Assembly (NCBI RefSeq): GCF_014194975.1
Contig: NZ_JACIAY010000011.1
Coordinates: forward strand, 62,001 to 126,000
Reading direction: 5' to 3'
DNA length: 64,000 nt
Origin: Sphingomonas sp. BK580
GTDB lineage: Bacteria; Pseudomonadota; Alphaproteobacteria; Sphingomonadales; Sphingomonadaceae
Position 1 is the first letter of the stretch, and each line of letters opens with the position of its first letter. This document shows positions 45,882 through 54,868 of the stretch, piece by piece. Below the pieces are notes generated by a model, which searched no databases, was not told the DNA's origin, and saw only the letters and a program-made list of their open reading frames with translations. A program made the position numbers and the translations under genes.

Positions 45882-46625
45882 CTACGCGCCCTTGCCCATG
45901 TTGCGCAGCGCCACGGATGCGACGCCAGCGCCAGGTCCGCGCCCGTCAACGAAGGTGTCGAGCACATAGCGCACCGACACGTTGCCGGTGATGCGATCGA
46001 ACGCCGGGACGGCGGTGCGGCAGTTGAGGCCGGAGCACAGGTCGAAGTCGGAGGAGACCGCGACGTAGGTCGGCACCGCCTGAACATCGAAGGCGCGGAA
46101 CAGGCGCGGGTCGATGCCAACGTTGGAGAGCTGATCCTTCTCGGTCACGACCTTGCTCAGCGCCTCGCTGAACGCCTTCATCGAATTGTTCGGGAAGCCG
46201 CGAAACACGACCACGCCGCCCGCCTTGGCGGTGTCGGCGATGAGCTGGCGCAGCGCCGGCGCCGGCATCGACAGGCTGGCGAAGGTGATGAACTGCGGCG
46301 CGTCACCGCGGCCGGTCGACGACACGTTCTGGCTTGCGCCCTTGATGATCTCGTCGAAGTCGAACGCACCGTCACCGTTGATCGGTAGGTCGGCCTTGGC
46401 CAGCTCGGTGAGGTTGCCGGTCGCCTTGTCCTGCACCGCGACCGCTTCCTGGCGGAAGGCGTCGCCGCGGTTGCGGACCTGCTCGGCGAAGGTCTCGGCA
46501 TCGCCCTGCATGGCGGCCGAGCGGCGCTTGATCGCCTCGAGGTCGAGCCCGTCGACCGTCTGACCGATGGCCTGGATGCCGGCGAGCCCGGCGATCCCGG
46601 CAGCGACAAGGAGGAAGCGGCGCAT
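45882..46625 (-). CDS. trbC: F-type conjugation pilin assembly protein TrbC
   Basis: The protein (247 aa) has a signal peptide (LLVAAGIAGLAGIQAIGQ). The C-terminal domain is of the TrbC type with a thioredoxin-like fold: FITFASLSMPAPALRQLI, VVVFRGFPNNSM and FDVQAVPTYVAVSSD. It contributes to pilus assembly in the periplasm, alongside TraW and TraU. The gene sits between traU and traN with almost no spacing. Confidence 0.92.
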   Translation of the reverse strand: MRRFLLVAAGIAGLAGIQAIGQTVDGLDLEAIKRRSAAMQGDAETFAEQVRNRGDAFRQEAVAVQDKATGNLTELAKADLPINGDGAFDFDEIIKGASQNVSSTGRGDAPQFITFASLSMPAPALRQLIADTAKAGGVVVFRGFPNNSMKAFSEALSKVVTEKDQLSNVGIDPRLFRAFDVQAVPTYVAVSSDFDLCSGLNCRTAVPAFDRITGNVSVRYVLDTFVDGRGPGAGVASVALRNMGKGA

Positions 46626-46635
46626 CAGGGTCTCC

Positions 46636-47652
46636 TCACAGCACGCAGCAGTTGCGCTTGCGCCAGACGAGGTAGCCCATGTCCTCGCCCTTCACGGGGA
46701 AGGCACGGCCGGCCTGCGGCGGCATCGTCGAGGCGCCGAGCGGCGAGCACGCCGCCTTGCCGCTGACGGTCGGGATCGGGTTGGTCATCTGGACGCGGTA
46801 TTGCTGCTTCTTCAGCACCGGCATCGGGTACTTGTTGCACAGGCCCTTGGAGCCCATCGTCCCCCAGGCGAGGCCCTCGCGGTGGATCTTGAAGGCGAAC
46901 CGGGCGAGCGCGAGGCGCGACGCCTGCACGTGACCGACCGAGGCGGCGATGTTGCCGTTGATGGGATACATCGGCCCCTGACAGCCGGCGCACCAGAAGG
47001 TCGCATCGAGCGGCAGCTTGGCGGTCGCAGCTATGCAGTCGCCCGCGCACGCCGCCTGCGCGATCGGCGAGGAGAAGAGCACGGCTTCCGGATTGATGAG
47101 GGCGGTGAGCGAGTCATCCTGCCAGAGCGGGTCGACCTCCGTCATGTAGGCGATGTCGAACGACGACTGCTCGAAGCACGCGAAATCGGCGAGGATCTCC
47201 ATCCAGTAGAGCAGGGGGTAGACGTACCAGTGGACGTGCCACTTGGACGTGTTCTGCCCATTGCCGCCCTTCTGCGACGGGCCGGAGAGCTGGCCTTGGC
47301 CGATGTCGAAGCCGGGCGAGATCTTGGTGCCGCCCAGGTTCACGAAGCACCACGGCTTGGTGGAGACGTCGGCTAGACGCACAGGCTCCCAGAAGCCCGC
47401 CGCGATGCCGATCCGCGGCACAGGCGAGCCGCAGGCGCAGACCGGCAGGTTGGGGTTGTCGGTGTCAGGCCGGTTGCTCGGCCAGATCTTCAGCCCGCCT
47501 ACCGAGAGCGGAAAGAGGCAGGACCAGCAGACGTCCGTGATCGGGTTGACGAACTTGCCGGTACACTTCGACTGCGCCTCCGCGCGCGGGCTCAGCACCG
47601 CCGACAGGGCGAAGGCGAAGAGCGCGAGGGTGAGAAGGCGCAGCGCCTTCAC
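46636..47652 (-). CDS. traU: F-type conjugation protein TraU
   Basis: This 338-residue periplasmic protein has a signal peptide and the family's cysteine pattern: KCTGKFVNPITDVCWSCLFP, VCACGSPVPRIG, FWCAGCQGPMYP and RKRNCCVL at the end. WEPVRLADVSTKPWCFVNLG is typical of TraU. It is needed for DNA transfer more than for pilus formation in F. Its ATG overlaps the stop of the 92-aa gene. Confidence 0.95.
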   Translation of the reverse strand: MKALRLLTLALFAFALSAVLSPRAEAQSKCTGKFVNPITDVCWSCLFPLSVGGLKIWPSNRPDTDNPNLPVCACGSPVPRIGIAAGFWEPVRLADVSTKPWCFVNLGGTKISPGFDIGQGQLSGPSQKGGNGQNTSKWHVHWYVYPLLYWMEILADFACFEQSSFDIAYMTEVDPLWQDDSLTALINPEAVLFSSPIAQAACAGDCIAATAKLPLDATFWCAGCQGPMYPINGNIAASVGHVQASRLALARFAFKIHREGLAWGTMGSKGLCNKYPMPVLKKQQYRVQMTNPIPTVSGKAACSPLGASTMPPQAGRAFPVKGEDMGYLVWRKRNCCVL

Positions 47653-47927
47653 GCGACCTCCTCCGACGAGGTGGCGGCGTCGAGGTAGGCGTTGTCGGCA
47701 CGGTTCTTCCGGAACACGTAGAGTGTCGTGTGAAGCGCGGTCACTGCGAGGACGGCAGCCACCACGAAGGAGGCGAGCCGACCGAACAGCTGCACCAGCG
47801 TGCTGATCGACAGAACGCCGACCGCGGAAGCCACGCAGAGCACCTGGAAGGTCCGGCGCATGCCGCGAAGCTCGTCCGTCTCCGGCGCCGCCATCGGCGT
47901 CTTCATCATGTCGAGCCAGAGCGGCAT
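47649..47927 (-). CDS. Uncharacterised small membrane protein between traW and traU (92 aa)
   Basis: ATG 47927 overlaps the traW stop by one base, and the gene's own stop overlaps the traU start. Two hydrophobic segments (FQVLCVASAVGVLSISTLVQ and ASFVVAAVLAVTALHTTLYV) are followed by a basic loop and an acidic tail. Translation is coupled on both sides, so it belongs to the transfer apparatus. F has no counterpart in this position that I recognise. Confidence 0.7.
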   Translation of the reverse strand: MPLWLDMMKTPMAAPETDELRGMRRTFQVLCVASAVGVLSISTLVQLFGRLASFVVAAVLAVTALHTTLYVFRKNRADNAYLDAATSSEEVA

Positions 47928-48565
47928 CAGCTGTTCCCTTTCAGCTTGATCTCGGAGAGTTTCATGACGCGGCCGTCCTGGATGGCGACCGCGGGCGTGT
48001 GGCGGATGCCGAGTTTGCCGGTCAGCCGACCCTCCTGGTCGAAGTAGAAGCGGCGCTGGCGCTGGGTCATCTCGTCGATCGGAGAGCCGTTCACGAGGAT
48101 GATCTTGGCTTTGAGATCGCTGTAGTTGGCCGTCGCCCACGCCATCTCGGCGTCGTTGTCACCGTCGATAAAGACGAGCGCCTGGGTGACGGCGGTGAAG
48201 TCGAGCGGGTTCACCGTCTGCCCGCGGCGCGCGATGTAATTGCCCTTCTGATCCTGCACGTCGCGCTCGATCGTGATCGTGGGATCATAGGCCCAGGTCC
48301 GCGCTTCCGACGCCGGCGTGATCCCCGCGACCGGCTTGGGCCGACGCACGCGCGCCTCGGTCCGCTTGGCAAAGGCGGCGTTCATGCGGTCGATCTCGCC
48401 TTCGGCCTGCAGGCGCTGCAGCTTCGCCTCGATCGTCGCCAGCAAGTCGGGCTCCGCGATCGGGAAGGTCTGACCCACGACGCCATGATCGCGCGCGCGC
48501 GTCGCCGAGGTCAGCGATATCGAGAGCAGCGCCACAATGGCGGCGGACTCTAGCGCGCGCTTCAC
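47927..48565 (-). CDS. traW: F-type conjugation protein TraW
   Basis: GTG 48565 overlaps the stop of the peptidase gene (GTGA). The product has 212 residues, as in F (210). A signal peptide, VVGQTFPIAEPDLLATIEAK, the PKPVAGITPA stretch, and YFDQEGRLTGKLGIRHTPA at the C-terminus are typical of TraW. It works in the periplasm with TrbC and TraU in pilus assembly. A longer frame upstream has only shadow sequence. Confidence 0.93.
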   Translation of the reverse strand: MKRALESAAIVALLSISLTSATRARDHGVVGQTFPIAEPDLLATIEAKLQRLQAEGEIDRMNAAFAKRTEARVRRPKPVAGITPASEARTWAYDPTITIERDVQDQKGNYIARRGQTVNPLDFTAVTQALVFIDGDNDAEMAWATANYSDLKAKIILVNGSPIDEMTQRQRRFYFDQEGRLTGKLGIRHTPAVAIQDGRVMKLSEIKLKGNS

Positions 48566-49110
48566 AGGATCGGCTTTCCGACGCCGACGATCGCGGCGGT
48601 GCAGGCGTAACCGATCGCAGCGTAGCGGCTGTCGAAGCCGTCCTTGTGCGGGCTGCCGACGAAGTAGCAGCCGCGGGGGATGATGCCGGTCGGCCCGGGC
48701 ACGAGACGCTCGCCGAACTTGCTGACGGGCTTCATGTGCGCGACGAGCTTGCCCGCGACGATGACGTCGGCACCGCGGTGCTCGACCAGGTCTCCGGGCA
48801 TGCCGTAGACGATCTTGCCGAACATCTGCTTCTTGGCGCCGAAGTGGCGCACAACGAGCGGCGCCTTGGGCGGCACGAAGAACACGTACTCGCCCCGCGC
48901 TGGCGTCGCGGTCTTGTGGATCACGAAGGCCCAGTTGGGCAGCGATTGCGAGGAGTTGATGAGCAGCGCGTGGTTCTCGCGCCAGCTCGCCAGCGCGTTC
49001 AACGACAACCCGCCTGCCGTGAAGAGCCCGAGCGCCGCCCACAGCCGCTTGCGCGGGCGAAAGCGCTCGCCGGCGACCGGCGCCGGGAGGGCGGCGGCCT
49101 TACTGGCCAC
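48562..49110 (-). CDS. Conjugation signal peptidase (S26 family, TraF/TrhF type)
   Basis: GTG 49110 is chosen because it overlaps the trbI stop; the longer frame upstream is low-complexity. The protein (182 aa) has one N-terminal membrane segment (LWAALGLFTAGGLSLNAL), the nucleophile Ser in SQSLPNWAF, the Lys region (AKKQMFGKIVYGMPGD) and a GSPHKDGFDSRYAAIG box near the end. It probably processes the pilin or other transfer proteins, as TraF of RP4 or TrhF of R27 do. This peptidase should not be confused with the thioredoxin-like TraF downstream. Confidence 0.9.
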   Translation of the reverse strand: MASKAAALPAPVAGERFRPRKRLWAALGLFTAGGLSLNALASWRENHALLINSSQSLPNWAFVIHKTATPARGEYVFFVPPKAPLVVRHFGAKKQMFGKIVYGMPGDLVEHRGADVIVAGKLVAHMKPVSKFGERLVPGPTGIIPRGCYFVGSPHKDGFDSRYAAIGYACTAAIVGVGKPIL

Positions 49111-49801
49111 CGGGACCACCGAAGGTCGAGACGCTGGCGCCCTGAGCCGCCATGTCGGGGGCAGGCGCTGCAACGCTCGCGTCCGTCGAGGGCACTGGCC
49201 CGAACGGCGAGCCGGCCGGAACGTTGGTCGGCGTCTGCGCGAGCTCGACCGGGGAGGGGGCTGCGGCTGGCGCGACCTGCGCAACCGGTGCCTGTCCGCG
49301 CATCATCGCGCCCATCTGCGCGGGCGATGCCGCCTGCGGCACCTTGACGCCCGCGGCATAGACCGCCTTGGCGACCTCGGCGGTGATGTCGGGCACGCTC
49401 TTGGAGAGCACCGCCTCACCGACGAGCACCACCTGGCCAGCCGCGCCGCGGCGCTGCAGCTCGCCGTCGAGCGTTGCCATGAAGGTGCGCATCTGCGCCT
49501 GGACCTGCTCGGGCGGGGTTGCACTGCGCGCCTGCGCCTGGACGTACTCGCCGACGATCTTGGAGAGATCCGCCTTGACGATGTGCTGCGGCTTCTCCGC
49601 GGTCACCGCCTTGGTGATCCACATCGCCCAAACCAGCGCGACCAGGAGGGCCGCACCGAGGAGCAGCTGCTGCGCGGTGTAGCCGGCGAAGATGGCACGG
49701 CGACGCGCGGGCGCGATCGTGGCGGAGGCGGGAACGGGGGCGGGGGCCGCGGTGGCAGGCTGGGGCGCGACAGGCGCGCCCATCTCGTTGTTGTCGGTCA
49801 T
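49100..49801 (-). CDS. trbI: F-type conjugation protein TrbI
   Basis: The protein has 233 residues with one membrane segment (about 44-64, LLLGAALLVALVWAMWIT) and the family core behind it (VGEYVQAQARSATPPEQ; FMATLDGELQRRGAAGQ; VGEAVLSKSVPDITAEV). It is about 100 residues longer than F TrbI because of Ala/Pro-rich extensions at both ends. In F it influences pilus outgrowth and retraction. It lies between the 119-aa gene and the peptidase gene. Confidence 0.9.
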   Translation of the reverse strand: MTDNNEMGAPVAPQPATAAPAPVPASATIAPARRRAIFAGYTAQQLLLGAALLVALVWAMWITKAVTAEKPQHIVKADLSKIVGEYVQAQARSATPPEQVQAQMRTFMATLDGELQRRGAAGQVVLVGEAVLSKSVPDITAEVAKAVYAAGVKVPQAASPAQMGAMMRGQAPVAQVAPAAAPSPVELAQTPTNVPAGSPFGPVPSTDASVAAPAPDMAAQGASVSTFGGPGGQ

Positions 49802-50157
49802 GCGCGCGGCTCCTTGGCGGCCGGGTCACGCGGGAGGATGGCGTGACGGCGGAAGAAGATGAGCGCGCCCGACACGATCATGTGGACGATGCCGACGGTG
49901 ATCTTGAACTGGTCGACGCGCGCGGGGCCTGCCGCGAGGTAGCGGCTGGTCATGTTCTCGAGGTGGTTCATCATGCCATCGAGCGAGAAGCCGCCCAGCA
50001 CGAGGAAGAAGAGGACGAACACGCCCCAGGTCATCAGCAGCGTGGTGGCGAGGAAGCCCGTCATGTGCAGGCCGAAGTAGAGCAGGAAGCCGGCATCGGT
50101 GCGCGCGGCCCGCCGGGGCGGCGAGAGCGGCACGATGCGATCGGGATGCGTTGCCAT
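49798..50157 (-). CDS. Uncharacterised small membrane protein between traC and trbI (119 aa)
   Basis: ATG 50157 has a GGAG within the end of traC. Two long hydrophobic segments (FLATTLLMTWGVFVLFFLVL and ITVGIVHMIVSGALIFF) are separated by an amphipathic stretch (DGMMNHLENMTSRYLAAGP). The stop overlaps the trbI start. Its place inside the tra operon argues for a role in the inner-membrane part of the channel. No family is recognised. Confidence 0.7.
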   Translation of the reverse strand: MATHPDRIVPLSPPRRAARTDAGFLLYFGLHMTGFLATTLLMTWGVFVLFFLVLGGFSLDGMMNHLENMTSRYLAAGPARVDQFKITVGIVHMIVSGALIFFRRHAILPRDPAAKEPRA

Positions 50158-50162
50158 GAGGG

Positions 50163-52742
50163 TCACTCCGCGGCAATCGGGAGCTGGTCGTCGGCGACGT
50201 CGCTCCACTTCTCGGGGTTGTCGGGATAGGCGACGCGCTCGATCGCCTCTTCCATCGTCAGGCCGTGGCCGAGCAGGTCATGGATGGCCGCAAAGGTGCG
50301 CGGCGAGGACGAGAAGACGGCCGCGGAATAGGGATCGAGCACGAGGCGGCCGACTGCCATCGACTCCGGCCCCTTGATAAGGACGTCCGAATATTCGACG
50401 CCGTTGCGCTTCAGCGAGCGCATCAGCGCGTCGGTGTAATCGTCCATCTCGAAGCGGTCGTGCTTTTTGAAGTCCGCAATCGTCTCGGCCTTCTGCTGCA
50501 GGACGACGAACCAGTCGCTGTTCTCGAGCGCCGCCTTGGAGCCGTCCGACTTGTAATAGTCGTTGATGCTCTGCGTGGCGGTGACGAGCGAGGCGCCGTA
50601 CTTGCGGCAGGTACGCGCATAGGCCTCGATGAAGTCGGCCATGGAGCCGCCCTTGAGCATCTGCCACGCCTCGTCGAGGAGCAGCGCCTTGGGAACCGAG
50701 CGATCCTCGCGGCGCATCGCCTGGCTCGCCATGAACATGATCGCGGTCAGCGCGACCGAGCGCAACTCCTCGCGCGAGGACAGGTCCGACAGCTCGAAGA
50801 CGGTGAGGTTGGCCTTGAGCTCGAACGACACGTCGCCGGTGAAGAAGCGCCCGTAGGTGCCCCCGCTCGAGAACGGCCGCATGGCAATCCCGAGATCGGC
50901 CGCGACCGGGTTGCCGGTCTCCGCGAGTGCGGCGATCACATCGTCGATGCAGCCGCCACGCCCCTTCTCGGCCCAGACCTTGTTGATCGCGCCGTCGATC
51001 AGACCGCGCTCGGTGTCGTTGAGCTTGTCGATGTGGCGCGCCATCTGGTTCACGATGCTTTTCAGCATCGCGAAGCAGTCCATGAGGTAGTCCTCGTCCT
51101 GACCCGCGAGATCCGGATCGATCATGGCGAAGGGGTTGATGCAGAAGCCCGACGCCATGGTGAACTCGACGAAGGCACCGCCCTGCAGCTTGGCCGAATG
51201 CTCGAACGAGCGGCCGTCGTCGATCACGACGACCTTCGCGCCGGCACCCACCATGGAGGCGCACAGTTCCTGTAGCGCGACCGACTTGCCCGAGCCCGAC
51301 TTGCCGCACACCGCAACGTTGTGGTTGCCAGCAGCGTTCTCGAACGGTGACCAGAAGAAGGGCTGGCCGCGGCGACCGACCAGCATGAGGTGCGGCTGAT
51401 GCCCGCCCAGATACTCGCCCTGCATCGGCATGAGGCTGGCCGCGGTGGTGGTCAGCACCGTGCGCATGCGCTTCATGTTCTTGAGGTCGAACGACAGGCC
51501 ATTGGCCATGGTCATCGGCATGGCGGCGAGCAGGCCCTGGATCTGCAGGTAGCGATCGTCGAGCAGGTCCCAGCCGGCCGCCCGGTACACCGACTTCAGC
51601 GTCCGCTCGTTCGAGTCCCCCTTGCCCTTCGGACTGAAGGAAGTGACCGAGTAGAAGGCCTGCACGAGCTTGCGGCCCTGGCGCAGCTCGTCCTTGACGA
51701 ATTTCCACTCGGCCGACTGGTCCTTCAGCTGCGGCAGCATGCGCGCCGACTTGGAGTCCGCGAGGCTCGTGGTGCGCATGAACTTGCGCCCTGCGCGTTG
51801 CCCTTCAGCCTCCGCGTCGGGGAAGTCGAGGCACAGGTTGGTCGAGACCGGGCAGGGCATGCGCAGCTTGTCGGCGAACATGTCGCCGATGAGCTTGGCC
51901 ATGTCCCATGGCGCCCAGCGCTGCGGCAGGTTGCGCACCGAGAAGGAGCGCACGTCGAACGTGTCGGGGTAGATCTCGCCGATCTCGGGCGCGTCATCGA
52001 CCGTCTTGCCGGTCGGCCGAAAGCGCTCGGTGCGCAGCAGGATGCGATCGGGCTCGATCTTCATCTCGAGGTCGTGGCGCACTGCCTGGTCCGCGATCGG
52101 ATCGAACGGATTGTAGGTGATCGTGTCGTCACCCGGCGCCGTCGTCGGCGAGGTCAGATCGTCGATCCACGTGATGAGCGCCCTGGGGTCCATCGGGCGC
52201 GAGTGGACGCCGATCGACTCGAGCGTCGAGGCGAGCCCCTCCATGACCGAGACGATCTCTTCGTTGGAGACGCGGCTCGTCTCCGGCGTCGAGTAGGAGA
52301 GCGCGAGGCGATGGTTGCGCATGTGGAAGGGCGCCGCGGTCGACAGCGAGTTCCACACCCCACCGAGTAGATACTCGGTGCGGTGCTTCGCCATGCGCTC
52401 GTAGACGCCAGCGGCGGAGTAGCGTGGCAAATACCACTTCGCGAGCAGCTCGCTGATGCGCGGGCTCATCCAGCCATGGACCTGCAGCGCGCCCGGTGTC
52501 GGGATGCCCTCGGAGAGAAATTGCGCGAGCATCTCGTGGCTTTGCTCGGTCGCACCCATCATGGGCGTGCATTCGAGCACAAAGCCGCGCGTGCCGCTGT
52601 TGTAGAAGATCTGCGTCTTAGGATCGTAGCTCCGATACGGCAGCCAGTGAACGAACCGGGGGACCGCGGTGTCGGGACGCCCGCCCTCGGGCTTGGCGCT
52701 ATCGCCGAGGATCGTTGCCAGCAGGCCGCTCAGGAAGCTCAT
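50163..52742 (-). CDS. traC: F-type conjugation ATPase TraC (VirB4-like)
   Basis: This 859-residue cytoplasmic ATPase has the TraC N-terminal pattern (LPYRSYDPKTQIFYNSGTRG; GWMSPRISELLAKWYLPRYS). A Walker A (GKSGSGKSV) lies near residue 480 and a Walker B (ALLLDEAW) near residue 687. GASLVTATQSINDYY behind it is the usual sensor stretch. It energises pilin polymerisation. The start overlaps the traV stop (ATGA). Confidence 0.96.
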   Translation of the reverse strand: MSFLSGLLATILGDSAKPEGGRPDTAVPRFVHWLPYRSYDPKTQIFYNSGTRGFVLECTPMMGATEQSHEMLAQFLSEGIPTPGALQVHGWMSPRISELLAKWYLPRYSAAGVYERMAKHRTEYLLGGVWNSLSTAAPFHMRNHRLALSYSTPETSRVSNEEIVSVMEGLASTLESIGVHSRPMDPRALITWIDDLTSPTTAPGDDTITYNPFDPIADQAVRHDLEMKIEPDRILLRTERFRPTGKTVDDAPEIGEIYPDTFDVRSFSVRNLPQRWAPWDMAKLIGDMFADKLRMPCPVSTNLCLDFPDAEAEGQRAGRKFMRTTSLADSKSARMLPQLKDQSAEWKFVKDELRQGRKLVQAFYSVTSFSPKGKGDSNERTLKSVYRAAGWDLLDDRYLQIQGLLAAMPMTMANGLSFDLKNMKRMRTVLTTTAASLMPMQGEYLGGHQPHLMLVGRRGQPFFWSPFENAAGNHNVAVCGKSGSGKSVALQELCASMVGAGAKVVVIDDGRSFEHSAKLQGGAFVEFTMASGFCINPFAMIDPDLAGQDEDYLMDCFAMLKSIVNQMARHIDKLNDTERGLIDGAINKVWAEKGRGGCIDDVIAALAETGNPVAADLGIAMRPFSSGGTYGRFFTGDVSFELKANLTVFELSDLSSREELRSVALTAIMFMASQAMRREDRSVPKALLLDEAWQMLKGGSMADFIEAYARTCRKYGASLVTATQSINDYYKSDGSKAALENSDWFVVLQQKAETIADFKKHDRFEMDDYTDALMRSLKRNGVEYSDVLIKGPESMAVGRLVLDPYSAAVFSSSPRTFAAIHDLLGHGLTMEEAIERVAYPDNPEKWSDVADDQLPIAAE

Positions 52743-53788
52743 TGATCCACTCCGGGGAACGAGGGCGCGCGCAGCACCGGGATGACGCCGTTCGCCTTTG
52801 CCGCCTCACGCGCCTCCGGCTCGGCGCGCGCGAGACCGGCGCGGATGGCCGGGCTGGCGCCGACCGATGCAAGCGCGGTGCGCCCCGCCTGGGTCGCGTG
52901 CGTCGGCACCGTGATGGCCGACGTTGCCGTTGGCCTCGTCGCAGCGCGAGCAGGCGCGGACGGAGACGGGGTGGCAGGCTTGGTGGTGCCGACCGCCTGT
53001 GTCGTGGCCGTGCGCGCCTGTGGCGCAGTCGCGGCAGGGAGCGGCGTGAGAGTGTTGGCGCGTGCGCTGCTTGGCGCCGCGGGGACGGTGATTGGCGCAC
53101 GCGGCTGGCGATAGACCGGCGTCGTTGAGGCCGGCATGCGGCGCGGATTGCGCGCGAGCTGACGGGCGACCTGGTCCTTAATGTCACCGACCGGATCGGC
53201 CGGTGCGCGTGCCGCAGCGACCGCGGCCGCACTCGGCATGTCAGGATCCACGCCTGCCTCCGCGTCGCCGGTCATTGGCGGATCGGCGCGGTCGACCGCT
53301 GCGAGGAGCGTGTCGCCACCTGTGGCGCTCGCGACCTCGGCCGGCGTGGTCGCAACGGCGTTGCTGGCAAGCTCCCGCTGCCATTCGCCGCGTTGGACCA
53401 CGGCATGGATCGCGGTCTGCTCGCGCAGGCGCCCTGCGGCGTCGATCTGCGCCGGGAAGACGATGCGCAGCACGCGCTCCTGGCTGCGCGCCGGCGTGGC
53501 CGCGGCCGACTGGAAGCCGCCTGCAACGTTGCGGGCCGCGATGCTCTGGTCGCCGCGACCATCCGTCGCTGGTGCGCTGTAGGGGCCTGCCGGCGTAATC
53601 ATGCGGTCGCCGTCCTCGCCGGCGATCAGCGCCAGTGCGCGATCGTCGATGGTGGAGCTCGGCGCGCAGATGCCGTCCGGCGCGATGCACGAGAAGTTGC
53701 CCTTAATGTTGCCGCCCAGCGTCGTGCAGCTGGCGAGACCGGTGCCGGCGAGGATGAGCGCGAGCGCTCCGAGCTTGGTAGCCGTCAC
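52739..53788 (-). CDS. traV: F-type conjugation lipoprotein TraV
   Basis: GTG 53788 overlaps the dsbC stop. The 349-residue protein has a lipoprotein signal with the lipid Cys at residue 21 (GTGLASCTTLGG) and the TraV cysteines (NFSCIAPDGICAP). In F it is 171 residues; here a long Ala/Pro/Thr-rich C-terminal half has been added, with no recognised domain. TraV links TraK in the outer membrane with TraB. GGGAG lies eight bases before the start. Confidence 0.9.
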   Translation of the reverse strand: MTATKLGALALILAGTGLASCTTLGGNIKGNFSCIAPDGICAPSSTIDDRALALIAGEDGDRMITPAGPYSAPATDGRGDQSIAARNVAGGFQSAAATPARSQERVLRIVFPAQIDAAGRLREQTAIHAVVQRGEWQRELASNAVATTPAEVASATGGDTLLAAVDRADPPMTGDAEAGVDPDMPSAAAVAAARAPADPVGDIKDQVARQLARNPRRMPASTTPVYRQPRAPITVPAAPSSARANTLTPLPAATAPQARTATTQAVGTTKPATPSPSAPARAATRPTATSAITVPTHATQAGRTALASVGASPAIRAGLARAEPEAREAAKANGVIPVLRAPSFPGVDQ

Positions 53789-54669
53789 GACCGTGCTCCC
53801 TCGATGAAGGCAGCGAGCGCCTCCTTGGGCCGGTAACCCTCGATCATCGCGCCGTCGGAGCGGACGATGACGGGCGTGCCGGAGAGACCATGCGCGCGCG
53901 CGAACTTCTCGTTGGCGTCGAGACCAGAGGTGTCGCACGTGCCGTCATTGCGCAGCGGCTCGCCGGCGTAGGCCTGATGCAGCGCTTCCTCGCGGTTCTT
54001 GGCGCAGTAGACCTGATTGGCGAGATCGCGGCTGCCGAGCACCGAGATGGGCCGCTCGACGACGTGCACGTTCATGGTGCGCAGGGTGTTGGAGAGCGCG
54101 CGGCAGTAGCCACAGCGGAAGTCGCTGAAGACGGTGACCGTCTTGCCAGCCGACTTGCCCCACACGATCGCGCCGGTCGCCGGCAGGCTCGTGAGCGAGA
54201 GGTGCTGCGGCGCCGCAGGTGCAGAGGGCGACGCGCCGGCTCCGCGCGTCAGTGGCGCCTCGTCGCTGCTGGCCGCGTTGTTGGCCTTGGCCGCCCCGCC
54301 GATGAGCATGTCGGGGTTGATCTCGAGGAGGCGAGTTGCGGTGAGGTCCTGCCGCGTCTCCATGTCGTAGACCCGGCCGATCATGAGGTAGCGGCCCGAG
54401 CGATCGACGTAGAAGAGGTTGCTGCCGGCAGTCACCTCGCAGAGGCCATCGACCACGCCGCAGTGGACCTTGGAAACCTGCGTCTTGGGCAGCCGCGCCT
54501 TGAGCAGCTGGGTAACCGCGACGTTGTCGGCGGGTCTGATCGCGGCATAGGCCTTCATGGCACCCACGCCTGCGACGCCGAAGACGGCCGCGAAGACGGG
54601 GATCTGGACCATGCTATTGGTGAGAAGCGCGCGGCCGAACCGGCGCGACCAGCTCTTAGTTTCGGACAT
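53785..54669 (-). CDS. DsbC-family thiol:disulfide isomerase of the tra operon
   Basis: The protein (294 aa) has an N-terminal membrane anchor (about 18-42). A DsbC-type dimerisation domain follows (VHCGVVDGLCEVTAGSNLFY, YLMIGRVYDMETRQDLT), then a thioredoxin domain with a CGYC active site (FSDFRCGYCRAL) and a cis-Pro loop (LSGTPVIV). It should correct disulfides in TraN, TraU and TraH in the periplasm. An Ala/Ser/Pro-rich linker separates the two domains. Confidence 0.93.
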   Translation of the reverse strand: MSETKSWSRRFGRALLTNSMVQIPVFAAVFGVAGVGAMKAYAAIRPADNVAVTQLLKARLPKTQVSKVHCGVVDGLCEVTAGSNLFYVDRSGRYLMIGRVYDMETRQDLTATRLLEINPDMLIGGAAKANNAASSDEAPLTRGAGASPSAPAAPQHLSLTSLPATGAIVWGKSAGKTVTVFSDFRCGYCRALSNTLRTMNVHVVERPISVLGSRDLANQVYCAKNREEALHQAYAGEPLRNDGTCDTSGLDANEKFARAHGLSGTPVIVRSDGAMIEGYRPKEALAAFIEGARS

Positions 54670-54682
54670 ATGCGTCCTCCAA

Positions 54683-54868
54683 TCAGCGGTGCGTGATTGC
54701 GGTAAACATGATCAGCCCGACGCCGATGACGACGACTGTCCAGAAAAGAACCGGCGCGATGCGCACCAGGAGAGGCTGGACCTGCCTTTGTTCAACGAAA
54801 TCACCAACCGTGATCTCACCATGCAAAGGAGCTCGCTTAGCCTCCCGCGAGGTTTTAGTTTCGAACAT
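54683..54868 (-). CDS. Small single-helix membrane protein between traB and dsbC (61 aa)
   Basis: ATG 54868 follows GGAGGG at five bases and lies inside the 3' end of traB. The N-terminal 35 residues are polar and basic; residues 38-58 form a hydrophobic helix (VLFWTVVVIGVGLIMFTAI). It occupies the place of traP/trbD in F but shows no clear similarity. It is too short to assign by eye. Confidence 0.7.
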   Translation of the reverse strand: MFETKTSREAKRAPLHGEITVGDFVEQRQVQPLLVRIAPVLFWTVVVIGVGLIMFTAITHR

